From: JAJRTE01 sp964418585
Lineage (GTDB): Bacteria > Myxococcota_A > UBA796 > JAJRTE01
Length of the DNA: 64,000 nt
Assembly: GCA_964418585.1 (NCBI GenBank)
Contig: CAYQMG010000137.1
Location: 17,033 to 81,032 of the forward strand
Reading direction: 5' to 3'
The stretch's first letter is position 1, and the number at the start of each line of letters is the position of its first letter. The position numbers and the translations under genes are program-made. Shown one piece after another: positions 50,905 to 61,000 of this stretch. A model generated the notes under the pieces. The model saw only the letters and a list, made by a program, of their open reading frames with translations. It ran no database searches and was not told the origin of the DNA.

Positions 50905-53576
50905 GACGCGGCGGGGACGACCACGGCCGTCCGCTCCCGGGCAGGGGCGCTCGCACCCCGGCCGCTCGACCGCTTCCCGCGGACTCGCTGAGGAGCGCCT
51001 TGCGACGCCTCTACACCGCGGTCCCGGCGGGTCCCGGCCACAACCCGTGTGACAACGACTCCGCCTGCTTCGAAGCAGACCTCCCCTCACCGGGACCAAC
51101 CGGCGAGTGGGTGGGGGACGCTCTGTTCCAACTGGCTTGCCTGCGCATGGCGCTCGAGCGGGGTTGGACAGCGCCGGGGGCCGTGTCGAACGGCGGGAGA
51201 GGGTTGCGCACCTGGCTGGAGAAGGCTCACGCCTGCCTCCCATGGGATACGCCCCTCGTGCCATGGCTTTGCACGATCGAACCTCCGGTGCTGCAGGAGG
51301 TCTGGGACCTGCTCGCGCCCCTGGAAACCTGTTCCCCGGACGCCCTCTTCCGGTGGATCCGACGAGAAAGGACCCGGCTGACTCGAGGCGGTCTCCAGGC
51401 TCAGGCCTCTGAGCGGCTCCAGGGACGCTACTACACCCCGGTCGCGCTGGCCCGCTTCATCGTGACCCAGGCCATTCCGATTACCCCTGGCGGCGACCCG
51501 GTCCGGGTCGACGAGTGGACCGTGCTCGACCTTTCGTGCGGGAGTGGGGTATTCCTCGCCGAGGCTGCGCGGCACCTGGCAGCCGGGCGAGGAAAAGGCG
51601 TTGAATCACCCGGGGAGGTGCTTCAACAGGTGGTGGAAAAGTGTCTGTTCGGCGTGGACCTGGATCGGGAGGCGGTCCGGGCCTGTCGATGGAACTTGAT
51701 GCTCCTGGGCCTTCACGACGGACGCCTTCCCCGGGTGGAGAACCGGATTCTGTTCGGCAACGCGCTGCTCGGCACCAGTCAGGAGACCCTGCCGTGGTCC
51801 GTGGACGCGAAGCATCCTCGTGCCCGGTTGCTCGCAGACGCCTGGACCTGTCGTTGCCTGGATCCGGATCGGAGCTGGCCGCCTGAGGATCACGGGTGTG
51901 ATCGATTCCTCGAAGGCCTGGATACCGGGACCCTCGAGTGGGTCCGGGAAACCGCGCACCGGGAACGGTTCATCCATCCCTGGCTCGATTTCGAGCCTGT
52001 GGCCGATGGTGGGTTTGCCGCGGTGGTGGGCAATCCCCCGTACCTGAGCGAATTGCGGCGCGGAGCGACCCAGTCTGCGTTCATCCGTCGGTCGCCCAGA
52101 ACCAGCCGGGATTACCAGGCCAAGGGGGACCTGTTTTACTACTTTCTGCTCGAGGGCATGCGTCTGGTGCGACCGGGGGGGCGCCTCGGGATGCTCATCC
52201 CTCCGTACTGGCGGACGCGGGCTTCCGGTCGCCGGGTGCGGGAGGCCCTGGAGGCCTGGGGAAGCGTGCGGTTGCGGCTCGATTTCGGAGATCGCCGCCT
52301 GTTCGAGGACGCGCCGGGACATCATTCGGAGGTCCTGGTGGTCGAGCGTGGTCCGGGAAGGCCGGGAGGCCGGGTTTGCCAGGTGCTGGATTCGACTGTG
52401 GACCTCGAGACCGTGCTGGCGGCAGTGGAACACCCCGACGAATCGGCGGGGGTGGTGCGGTGCCTGGGGACGAGCGACCAGGCTGCCGGACGTGGCCTTG
52501 TGCCCGGCCCCGGGCCCCGACCGGGCCACGAAACGCGCCCTCACCCGGGTTGGTGGCGCATCCGCTCCTCGAGGGTGAGTCAGGGGCTCGTCATGCCCCA
52601 GGCGACCCTGTCCCGACGCGGCCTCGCCCGTCTGTCCGATGGCACGGCCCGGGTCGGCGACGGCATCTTCTGGCTCCGGGACAACGAACTCGAGGCCCTC
52701 GAACTCAATCCCGCGGAGCAACGTCTGGTCAAGCCCTATCTCCCGGCGGGATGTATACAACCTTTTCGGGCCGGCGCGCCTCGAGGCTGGGTGCTCTACC
52801 TTGACCAGGCGGCACGCAAGGCGCTCGAGAAGACGCCCGAGCGGTACCCGGCTCTGGTGTCGCACCTGACGCGGTTTGCGCCGGCCATCACGTCGGAACG
52901 AGGGCCGTTTCAACTTCACCGGTCCCGGAGTTCCCATTGGTTCGAGGGGGAGGAGCGCGTCCTGGTGGTGCGCAAGTCGGCGGAAGTATGCGCCGCGCGG
53001 GTGCGTGGGCCTCGATACGTGGACCAGGGGGTGAACGTCATCCTGGTCCCGGACGCATCCCAGGCCCGGTACCTCGTGGGCCTCCTGTGCAGCCGTCCGG
53101 TACAGACGGTGCTCTACGAGACCAAGCGGCAGGGAAGAATGATCCAGGTGGACAAGGAAACCCTGGTCAACTTGCCCCTTCCCCCGGTTCCAAAACCCGA
53201 ACCCGACCACGTGGCCGAGGTGACACACGCTGCCCGCAGCGGAATCGGCCCGGTTGTGGCGCTTGCGCTCCAGCATGCCGAGGACCTATCCGGAATCGCT
53301 CGAGCCGCACTCGAATGGCTCGTCGCCTCGATCGAGGAACGGCTGGAAATCCTGGCACATCCCGTGGGTCCCACTGTGGCGCGTATCACGCGACCAGGAC
53401 GTGGCGGGCGGTTCGAACCGGAAATTCCCCTGCATGACCCCGTGGTCCAGGTGCTTCGATCCGGGATCGACACGCTGGTAACGCACCTCATGGCGCGTGC
53501 CTCACGCCTCGCCCGTGCGCTCGCACCAGAACCGGATGGCGTTTTTTGTTGGCACGTTCCGGAGAATCGTCGATGA
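50901..53576 (+). CDS. N6-adenine DNA methyltransferase (Eco57I/TaqI-like class)
   Basis: 891 residues from a TTG at 50901 with GGGAGG eight bases before it; the TTGA overlap with the upstream stop supports this start. SAM-binding motif I DLSCGSGVFLAEAA, motif X-like GRYYTPVALARFIV before it, and the catalytic NPPY (VVGNPPYLSELR) define a gamma-class N6-adenine methyltransferase. The C-terminal half contains a TaqI-like target-recognition region (KALEKTPERYPAL, LVVRKSAEVC, VDQGVNVILVPD, YLVGLLCSRPVQ). The N-terminal ~170 residues are not recognised, and no PD-(D/E)XK endonuclease motif is visible, so it is either an orphan methylase or part of a system with its coupled Smr partner. Target site unknown. 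Confidence 0.9.
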   Translation: MRRGGDDHGRPLPGRGARTPAARPLPADSLRSALRRLYTAVPAGPGHNPCDNDSACFEADLPSPGPTGEWVGDALFQLACLRMALERGWTAPGAVSNGGRGLRTWLEKAHACLPWDTPLVPWLCTIEPPVLQEVWDLLAPLETCSPDALFRWIRRERTRLTRGGLQAQASERLQGRYYTPVALARFIVTQAIPITPGGDPVRVDEWTVLDLSCGSGVFLAEAARHLAAGRGKGVESPGEVLQQVVEKCLFGVDLDREAVRACRWNLMLLGLHDGRLPRVENRILFGNALLGTSQETLPWSVDAKHPRARLLADAWTCRCLDPDRSWPPEDHGCDRFLEGLDTGTLEWVRETAHRERFIHPWLDFEPVADGGFAAVVGNPPYLSELRRGATQSAFIRRSPRTSRDYQAKGDLFYYFLLEGMRLVRPGGRLGMLIPPYWRTRASGRRVREALEAWGSVRLRLDFGDRRLFEDAPGHHSEVLVVERGPGRPGGRVCQVLDSTVDLETVLAAVEHPDESAGVVRCLGTSDQAAGRGLVPGPGPRPGHETRPHPGWWRIRSSRVSQGLVMPQATLSRRGLARLSDGTARVGDGIFWLRDNELEALELNPAEQRLVKPYLPAGCIQPFRAGAPRGWVLYLDQAARKALEKTPERYPALVSHLTRFAPAITSERGPFQLHRSRSSHWFEGEERVLVVRKSAEVCAARVRGPRYVDQGVNVILVPDASQARYLVGLLCSRPVQTVLYETKRQGRMIQVDKETLVNLPLPPVPKPEPDHVAEVTHAARSGIGPVVALALQHAEDLSGIARAALEWLVASIEERLEILAHPVGPTVARITRPGRGGRFEPEIPLHDPVVQVLRSGIDTLVTHLMARASRLARALAPEPDGVFCWHVPENRR

Positions 53577-53663
53577 TTCTCCCGGAAGGAAGTCGACCGC
53601 ACCACCGGGCAGCCCCGGCGCAGTGAAGCGCGGGCAAGACCCCGGCAACCAGAGATCCGGGCA

Positions 53664-54428
53664 ATGAGCGACCATTCGGACGACCGCAAGACACCGGCAA
53701 GGCCGGAACGGAAGCGCCCGTTCGAGGACTACGTCAAGGCCAAACGCGCCGGAGTGCCCGTGGACCTGTATCCGCTGCCACCAGGGGCTCGAGTGCCTCG
53801 AGCACGCCGTGTGTCGCCCATGCAGATCCGCTCCGTTCTGGTACTGTTGGCCGTGGTCGGAGGCGTGTTCGCCTATTTTCACCAGGCCGGCAAGAAGCCC
53901 GAAGCCCCGGCGGTCGGGCTCGAAGGCGCCCCAACCTCCACACCGGGACCCACCCCGGTCCCTCATCCGGAGATCCCCGGCGTCCGCGGTGTACAGTACC
54001 TCGACCCGTCCAGGGAGGAACACCTCTCCGACTGGCGCAAGGGGATCCTCCGAAAGGGCGATTTCGTCACCGTCATGCCCAATGCCAGGGGCGTGGAATA
54101 CCTCTACCTCATCTTGCTGGGCACTCGAGACACCTTCAAGCTCGCCCGGATCTATCCGCCCGAGCTGGTCAAGGGCGTCTCACCTCCTCGCAAGTTCGCA
54201 GTCAAGAGCGCCACCGCAGGACAGTTCCAGATCCTGCTGCTCGGGACCCAGGAGGACGTCACACGAAGGATTCAGGAACTGGCCCAGAAGGCGAATGCCA
54301 TGTTCGGCGTCACCGAAAAGGATGACCGGCAGGCCCGTATCAATCAGTTCATGGCAGACTTGAGCACCGAGTTGCCAAGCGGAACCTGGGCCTACCACGC
54401 TCTGGACCCCATTCCATACAGGCCTTGA
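53664..54428 (+). CDS. Single-pass membrane protein of unknown function
   Basis: 254 residues; ATG at 53664 without a strong ribosome site. Basic cytoplasmic N-terminus of ~50 residues (KRPFEDYVKAKRAG), one transmembrane helix at ~53-70 (IRSVLVLLAVVGGVFAYF), a Pro/Thr linker, then ~140 periplasmic residues with mixed alpha/beta character (GVEYLYLILLGTRDTFKLA, RRIQELAQKANAMFGV). No family recognised. It follows the methyltransferase by 87 nt on the same strand, so it may belong to the same transcript, but nothing in it points to DNA metabolism. Confidence 0.7.
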   Translation: MSDHSDDRKTPARPERKRPFEDYVKAKRAGVPVDLYPLPPGARVPRARRVSPMQIRSVLVLLAVVGGVFAYFHQAGKKPEAPAVGLEGAPTSTPGPTPVPHPEIPGVRGVQYLDPSREEHLSDWRKGILRKGDFVTVMPNARGVEYLYLILLGTRDTFKLARIYPPELVKGVSPPRKFAVKSATAGQFQILLLGTQEDVTRRIQELAQKANAMFGVTEKDDRQARINQFMADLSTELPSGTWAYHALDPIPYRP

Positions 54429-54638
54429 CTACATGCCGCACACTCTGAATGATTTTTCCATGAAGACCCGCAATCCATCACCCCATGGAACCCGGAACCA
54501 TCGACACCCGGACACAAACTTTTTTTCGTCAGCCGTTTTTTTCGCTTTTGCTCCTGGGCGGATCGCATTAACCTTGCAACGGTATCGCCAGTGTTCATGT
54601 CAACAAGAAGTTATTATGATGTCCTGGAGGCAGCACGA

Positions 54639-55550
54639 ATGACAGTCAGAGTTCTCGTAACCAGATCCCTGTTCTCGATGACCTGCGTGGCCCTGGCCGG
54701 GTTGGTCGCCTGTACACCGGTGGTGAAGGAAGAGGTGGACCAGGCCGAGGTGGTGACGTACAAGCTGGTGGAAAGCGGCACCCTCGAGGTCAAGTTGCGG
54801 GGCCAGGTCGTTGCGACGGAGACCTATTCCATCGAGGCGGGGAGCGACGGCAACTGGGTGGTCACGGCGACGCAGACGCCGAGCCAGGAAGGACAGAACG
54901 TCCGCAACGTCCGGATGGAGCTTGACAGCACGTACAAGCCCATCCGGTACTCCGAGGATGCGGTGGGGCCGTCTCCGATGGGGATCTTCATCTCCTTCTT
55001 GCCCGACAAGACGGTGTTCAACATCAAGAAGGGGGATGAACCTCAGATATCGAAGACCGTGGAGGGGGAATACGACCTTTACGCCGATCCCAAGTTGTAT
55101 CACCAGCAGGCCATTCTTGCCCGGGCCTATCTGTCCAGGAACACGACCGAGAAGGTGGAGTTTGCGTTGCTTGGTGGGGACAAGTTCATCGCCAAGCAGG
55201 AAGAGCCGATCATGGTCGAGACTGATCAGGGGCCGGTGGAGGTTCTTCATCTTCGGTTTGTGCTGAACCATGGGAAGCTGCGGGAGCACGTGTTCGTGAA
55301 GGCCGATGACCATCAACTTCTCAAGATTGAAGCGGGCCGCGGTGCTTTGCAGGTGTATCGTAGCGACATCCCGTACGCTTCCGAGTTGACCAGCCGGAAG
55401 GCGCGCAAGAAGAAGGCGGAAGAGGAGGCCAAGCCTCAGGCCGCGGGGGAGACCGCGGAGAGCGCCGGGGAGCCCGCGTCGAGCGGCGCGGAGAAGGCCT
55501 CGAGCGAGGCGCCTGCCGGGCAGCCTGCGGAGGAAGTTCAGGCCCAGTAG
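54639..55550 (+). CDS. Lipoprotein of unknown function with charged C-terminal tail
   Basis: 303 residues from the ATG at 54639, which has CTGGAGG eight bases upstream; an in-frame ATG at 54591 would bury the signal. Lipobox region LAGLVAC. The mature part to ~245 is beta-rich (TLEVKLRGQVVATETYSIEA, DQGPVEVLHLRFVLNHG), reminiscent of DUF3108-type envelope proteins, which is a weak call. The last ~55 residues are a low-complexity Lys/Glu/Ala tail (RKARKKKAEEEAK). The 5' region (54520-54560) is unusually T-rich for this genome and may hold a promoter, though no good pair of boxes stands out. Confidence 0.75.
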   Translation: MTVRVLVTRSLFSMTCVALAGLVACTPVVKEEVDQAEVVTYKLVESGTLEVKLRGQVVATETYSIEAGSDGNWVVTATQTPSQEGQNVRNVRMELDSTYKPIRYSEDAVGPSPMGIFISFLPDKTVFNIKKGDEPQISKTVEGEYDLYADPKLYHQQAILARAYLSRNTTEKVEFALLGGDKFIAKQEEPIMVETDQGPVEVLHLRFVLNHGKLREHVFVKADDHQLLKIEAGRGALQVYRSDIPYASELTSRKARKKKAEEEAKPQAAGETAESAGEPASSGAEKASSEAPAGQPAEEVQAQ

Positions 55551-55779
55551 CGGCTCCTGCCCCGACGTTTTTTGTTTCCGCCGCCCCCAAATCTTCTTTC
55601 CGCCTCCCGGGGCAGCCTCGGCGCCTCGTGTGTTCGTGTTCGACGCGCGGTCGTGCAGCGTGTCATGCAAGACAATACCAGTGACGTGTGTCAGAAGGTG
55701 TGTGGTCCGTCGCAGGAGCTGAGGGTGATTTTTTGGCGGGAGTGTCGGGAGTGTGGAGCGGGTGAGTGGGCCGGGTGGG

Positions 55780-57624
55780 TCATAGTGTGTCCTGGAGGAT
55801 CTCGAGGACCATCTTGACCCGGCCGAAGGGAACGGCGACCTGGGCGCCCTGGGTGTGAGGTCTGAGTTGTCGGAGCGTGTCCCTGGCCACCCGGGTACCG
55901 ACTTCGAGGGCCTCCTCCTTGGTGCGCGCTTTTCTCATCTGGGCCATGATGTGGTCCGGCACCGCGGCTCCGGGGACCTCGTTGTTGAGGAATTCGGCAT
56001 TTCGGAGCGACACGAGCGGCCAGATACCAGCGATGAGCGGGATGTGCCGGAGGTGTTCGATCCGGCGCAGGAACCGCTCGAAGATGTCCAGGTCGAACAC
56101 CGGTTGGGTCACAATGAATTCGGCACCCGCCTCGATCTTGTAGTCCAGCCGTTTCAGTTCGTAGTCGAGGTTGATGGCGCCGGGATTCACGCCCACGCCG
56201 ACCAGGAACCCGGTGGGCGGGCCGATGGGGTTCTGGGCCAGGTCCAGCCCATGGTTCAAGTGGTTGAGCAGGTTGGTGAGACCGATGGAGTCCACGTCGA
56301 ACACGGCTGTGGCGTCGGGATAGTTCCCCAGCTTGGGGGGGTCTCCGGTCACCGCCAGGATGTTCCGCACGCCCAGCGCCCAGGCTCCCAGCAAGTCCGA
56401 CTGCATCCCGATCACGTTCCGGTCCCGGCAGGTGTAGTGCAACAGCACCTCGATACCGACTCGTCGTTGAATGAGCAATGCCATCGCCAGCGCGGACATC
56501 CGAGAACTGGCTCGAGGCCCGTCCGGGATATTGATTGCATCCACGCCGTGGTGATAGAGGCGGCGGGCATAGCCCAGTTCCTTGTCCGCACTGACGCCTC
56601 GAGGGGACACCAGCTCACACAGGGTGACGAAGCGTCCGTCCTCGAGCCGGCAGGCGAGGCGGGATTTTTGGGTCCGGTCGTAGGGCTTGACGTCTGGTGC
56701 CCGTTCCACCGAAGGCACGGTGATCTCGAATCGAGCGGTGGGCCGGGACGGCTCGATGGCCAGCACCGCGCGTCGAATCGCCCGGATGTGGTCGGGGGTG
56801 GTGCCGCAGCACCCGCCGACAATGGTGGCCCCGGTCTGGATGAGCCGTTTGGAGAACTCGGCCATGTACTCCGGAGATGACAGGTAGATGGTGCGACCCT
56901 CGATCACTCGAGGCGTCCCCGCGTTGGGCATGATGGAGATGGGCTTCTCGGTCCGGCCGACCACGTGCTCGAGGGCGTCGAGCATCTCCTTGGAGCCGAG
57001 AGCGCAGTTGAAGCCGACCACGTCTGCACCGAAGGCATCGAGTTTTTCGATGGCCTCAGTCACCGGCGTTCCAACCGCCAGGCTCGTGCCGCTGCTGAGC
57101 ACCATCTGGGCGATGACCGGGAGGTCGCACTCGTCCCGGACCGCCTTGATGGCCTGCTCGATCTCCGACAGGTAGAGAAACGTCTCCAGAATGATGAGAT
57201 CCACGCCACCTTCGACCAGTGCGCGGACCCGTCGAGCAAAGTCTGCCCGGGCTTCGTCGAGGCCGACCCGACCCAGTGGTTCGATGGGCACGCCCAAGGG
57301 CCCGATGGATCCTGCCACGTAGCGGTCCTCTCCTGCCACCTCGCGGGCCAGTTCGGCGCCACGTCGGTTGATCTCGTCCACCTTGGCCGCAAGACCATGA
57401 GGCTCCAATTTGTAGGTGCTCGCCCCAAACGTGTTGGTCTCGATCACGTCCGCACCGGCCTGCAGGTAGGCCTCGTGAATCTGCTTCACCAGGTGGGGAG
57501 CGCTCAGGTTCAGGGCGTCGTAGCATTGATTGACATAGACGCCTTTGGCGTAGAGCATCGTGCCCATGCCGCCATCGAATACGATGGTGCCGCGGCTCAG
57601 TCGCTCTCGGAATGGGATTCTCAT
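55780..57624 (-). CDS. Homocysteine S-methyltransferase / methylenetetrahydrofolate reductase fusion
   Basis: 614 residues (Bacillus YitJ-like length) from the ATG at 57624 with GGAGAGAAAG upstream. Residues 1-~300: S-methyltransferase domain with FDGGMGTML, VIETNTFGAS and zinc-binding GFNC plus GGCCGTTPDH. Residues ~330-614: MTHFR (MetF) barrel with VTLCELVSPRG, CRDRNVIGMQSDLLGAWALG (quoted in part), NILAVTGDPPK and FIVTQPVFDLDIFERFL (in part). The enzyme would reduce methylene-THF and use the methyl group for methionine synthesis or betaine-like transfer in one-carbon metabolism. No riboswitch is evident in the 431-nt upstream gap. Convergent with the lipoprotein gene to its left. Confidence 0.93.
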   Translation of the reverse strand: MRIPFRERLSRGTIVFDGGMGTMLYAKGVYVNQCYDALNLSAPHLVKQIHEAYLQAGADVIETNTFGASTYKLEPHGLAAKVDEINRRGAELAREVAGEDRYVAGSIGPLGVPIEPLGRVGLDEARADFARRVRALVEGGVDLIILETFLYLSEIEQAIKAVRDECDLPVIAQMVLSSGTSLAVGTPVTEAIEKLDAFGADVVGFNCALGSKEMLDALEHVVGRTEKPISIMPNAGTPRVIEGRTIYLSSPEYMAEFSKRLIQTGATIVGGCCGTTPDHIRAIRRAVLAIEPSRPTARFEITVPSVERAPDVKPYDRTQKSRLACRLEDGRFVTLCELVSPRGVSADKELGYARRLYHHGVDAINIPDGPRASSRMSALAMALLIQRRVGIEVLLHYTCRDRNVIGMQSDLLGAWALGVRNILAVTGDPPKLGNYPDATAVFDVDSIGLTNLLNHLNHGLDLAQNPIGPPTGFLVGVGVNPGAINLDYELKRLDYKIEAGAEFIVTQPVFDLDIFERFLRRIEHLRHIPLIAGIWPLVSLRNAEFLNNEVPGAAVPDHIMAQMRKARTKEEALEVGTRVARDTLRQLRPHTQGAQVAVPFGRVKMVLEILQDTL

Positions 57625-58055
57625 TGGCTTTCTCTCCAGGATGGTCTCCCCGCAGCAAGGGCGCACCGCACCCGCCAGGCTCCTCCAGGCCTCGAGTCCA
57701 GGGCCGCACCCCAGCCGTCGGGTGGAATGGATACCGTCCGATTGAACGGCGCAGCCTACTACTGTGCCACAGTGAAAGAAAAATGGCACGCCTTTCGTAG
57801 CGGCGGGCCAGGCGGTCACGTTCAATCCTGTGAGGGGGGGGCCCGGTGCGGTCCGGGCGGCGCGATACGTGCAGTTTGGGGGTCGCATCGGGCATGGGGG
57901 TGTGTTACCATGCTAGAATGTTGGGGTAGGTGCCCGTAGGAGGCCTGCGGCGGAGACCGGGCGAGGGACGGGAACGCCTCGGCGACGCGGAAATCGCAGA
58001 AAAGTGTCGAGACGAGTGGTTTGTTGTCGCTGCTCTGGAATTGAGAGGGAACTTC
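57625..58055. other. Divergent intergenic region
   Basis: 431 nt between the MTHFR-fusion gene and the giant MopE lipoprotein gene. It contains a perfect hairpin GCCCGG-TGCGGT-CCGGGC at 57841-57858 and an extended -10 element pointing right (57911-57919). No coding frame of good character seen. Confidence 0.5.
57911..57919 (+). promoter_or_regulatory. Extended -10 promoter candidate
   Basis: TGCTAGAAT matches TGnTAnAAT; no convincing -35 lies upstream. It would give a ~130-nt leader for the MopE lipoprotein gene at 58056. Confidence 0.4.
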
Positions 58056-61000
58056 ATGCTGCGCGGCGCGGAATGCAACAGCGTCGGCTCGAGCAAGCCT
58101 CGGGCCCGGGCGAAACTGGTTTCGAAGCGAATGTGGATCGCAGGCGAGCTTGGTTTTGGAATCCACGTGGCCATTGCCATCTTGGGCATCCTGTTCGTTT
58201 CCGGGTGTCAGGACCCGGTGCTCGACCCCCCCAACGTCCAGGACTCCGATGGAGACGGATACACCGCCCTCGAGGGGGACTGCGACGACCGCGATCCCAT
58301 GATTGGACCCGATGTCGAGGAGGTGTGCAATCTCATCGACGACAACTGCAACGGTCAGATCGACGAAAACGTCCAGATCGAATACTACCTCGACGCCGAC
58401 CAGGACGGATTCGGCTCCTCATCCATGACCATGGGGGGCTGCACCGCACCGCCCCAGCACGTCGCCAACCGGGACGATTGTGACGACGAGAACGAGTTCG
58501 TCAACCCCAAGGCCGCCGAGATCTGTGACGGTATCGACAACAACTGTGACGGCGTGATCGACACCGACGCGGTGAACCGTATCGTCTACTACGCCGACTT
58601 CGACGGGGACGGATACGGGAATGCGCTTCAGCCCAAGAAGGGGTGTGAGGTGGAGCGCGGCTACGCCGACAACCCCGACGACTGCGACGACTACTCGGCC
58701 GCCACGCATCCCGGGGCCTACGAGGCCTGCGACTACATCGACAACAACTGTGACGGCCAGATCGACGAGGGGCACGACAAGGACGGAGACGGCACACCTG
58801 ACTGCCAGGGCGTGGAGACCTGTGACGGCGTGGACAACAACGGCGTCGACGGCATCGACGAGGGGTACGACCAGGATGGGGACGGCTACACGCCTCTTTG
58901 GTGCGACTGCCGGGAAGATGCGGTGGAGACGTGCGGCAAGGACTGCGACGACCTGAATCCCAACATCAACCCGGATGCCATCGAGATCTGCGATCCAGAC
59001 AACGTGGACGAGGACTGCGATTTCGTGGCCGACAACGACGACGACAGCGCCGCGGTGAACGGCAAGACCCGTTTCTACGTGGACGCAGATGGAGATGGGT
59101 TCGGGGACGAGAACGATCCCGGCCGGATGGAGTGCGACAATCCATCCGACGAAACCACCAAGTATGTGACCAACCCCGACGATTGCGACGATACCGACCC
59201 GGAACGAAACCCGGCTGTCCCCGAGGACTGCGATTTCAAGGACAACGACTGTGACCACGTTGTCGACGAGGACTGGACCTACGTGCAGTTTTACGAGGAC
59301 AAGGACGGGGACGGGTACGGTAGCGACGCGTTCTACGAACTGCGTTGCAAGGCCCCGCCGGGGTACGTGGACAACCCTGATGACTGCAACGACGAAAACG
59401 AGTTCATCTACCCGGGAAGCTACGAGGTGTGCAGTGAGGATCTGGTCGACGAGGACTGCGACGGACTCGTGGACGACGAGGATCCCGACTCCATGGTCGG
59501 TGTCCCCGAAGGGATCCCCGGTGAGGGGAAACTCCTCTACTATGAGGACGCGGACAACGACGGATTCGGAAACCGCGACGACATGGGAACCTACAAGTGT
59601 CACGACCCGTCCTCCGACGAAATGCACTACGTCCTCAACAACCAGGACTGCGACGACTCGGACGCAACCATTTTCTACAACGCTCCAGAACTCTGTGACT
59701 ACCTCGACAACGACTGCGACGGCCTCGTCGACAACAACGTGGACTACTACATGTTTTTCCCAGACCTGGACCACGACGGATACGGCAACTTCGAGGAACC
59801 AGGTTACCTGAGTTGCACCTACCCGGAGGACCAGTCCACCATACTCGTCGAAGTGGACACCGTGGACAACGACAACGACGGCAGGCCGGACGAGATCCTG
59901 CACGTCTACAACGTGGAAGACCACGATTGCGACGACACCGCCACCGATGTGCCCCCCGAGGACATCGACTGCTCCATCCCCCCTGCCGACCGGCCTCCCG
60001 ACTGGGGCGGCGCCTGCGTCAACCCCTCCGCTCCAGAATGGTGTGACCTCATCGACAACGACTGCGACGAACTCATCGACGAACCAGACGCCCAGGATGC
60101 CATCGTCTGGTACAGAGACCAGGACAATGACGGCTTTGGTGACCCCAATTCCACCACCACCGCATGCCCGGACGAGGCCCCCGACGGCTACGACGAACTC
60201 CTCCCACCCACCGGATATACCGCCGTCGCAGGGGATTGCAACGACAACGACCCGGCCATCAGCCCCGCCGCCGTCGAACTCTGCAACGACTACATCGACA
60301 ACGACTGCGACAACGAGGTGGACGAGGACAGCGCCGCCGACGCCCTCATCTGGTACCAGGACTCCGACTCCGATACCTTCGGCAATATCGATGTCGCCAT
60401 CCCCTCCTGCTACCAACCTTCCGGATACGTCCCCGACAACACCGACTGCGATGACAATGCCGCCATGGTCAACCCCGCAGCCACCGAATTGTGCAACGCC
60501 GTCGACGACGACTGCGACGGCGTGGTCGACGAACTCGACTCCCAGGATGCCAACACCTGGTGGCAGGACCTCGACGGCGACGGCTACGGCAGCGAAACCA
60601 TCTACGTGGTCCAGTGCTACCAACCCGATGGATACGTCGCCGACAACACCGACTGCGACGATACCAACCCCAACGCCAACCCCGGTGAGGCGGAAATTTG
60701 CGACCCGGACGATGTGGACGAGGACTGCGACGGCAAGGCCGACGACAAGGACACAGACCTCCCTGTCGCCGACCCCACCCGCACCTCTTACTGGCCGGAC
60801 CGGGACAACGACGGCTATGGAGACAAGACCGAGAGTAGCGTCTTCCTGTGCGACGATCCGTCCACCCCTTCGCTCTCCTACGCCACCAACAAGCAGGACT
60901 GCGACGACGGGGACCCTACCATCAACCCGGCGGCAAATGAAACCGTTGGTGATAGCATCGACTACGATTGTGACGGCCAGGAAATCTGCTACCTCGACAA

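Noticed and set aside
53405..53425. tRNA T-loop-like GGTTCGAACC
   Set aside because: It lies inside the methyltransferase gene in good reading frame and has no acceptor or anticodon stem around it.
57725..57785. Possible sigma-54 promoter or SAM riboswitch before the MTHFR fusion
   Set aside because: TGGCAC occurs on the minus strand but the -12 GC is one base out of place, and no riboswitch core pairing is visible.
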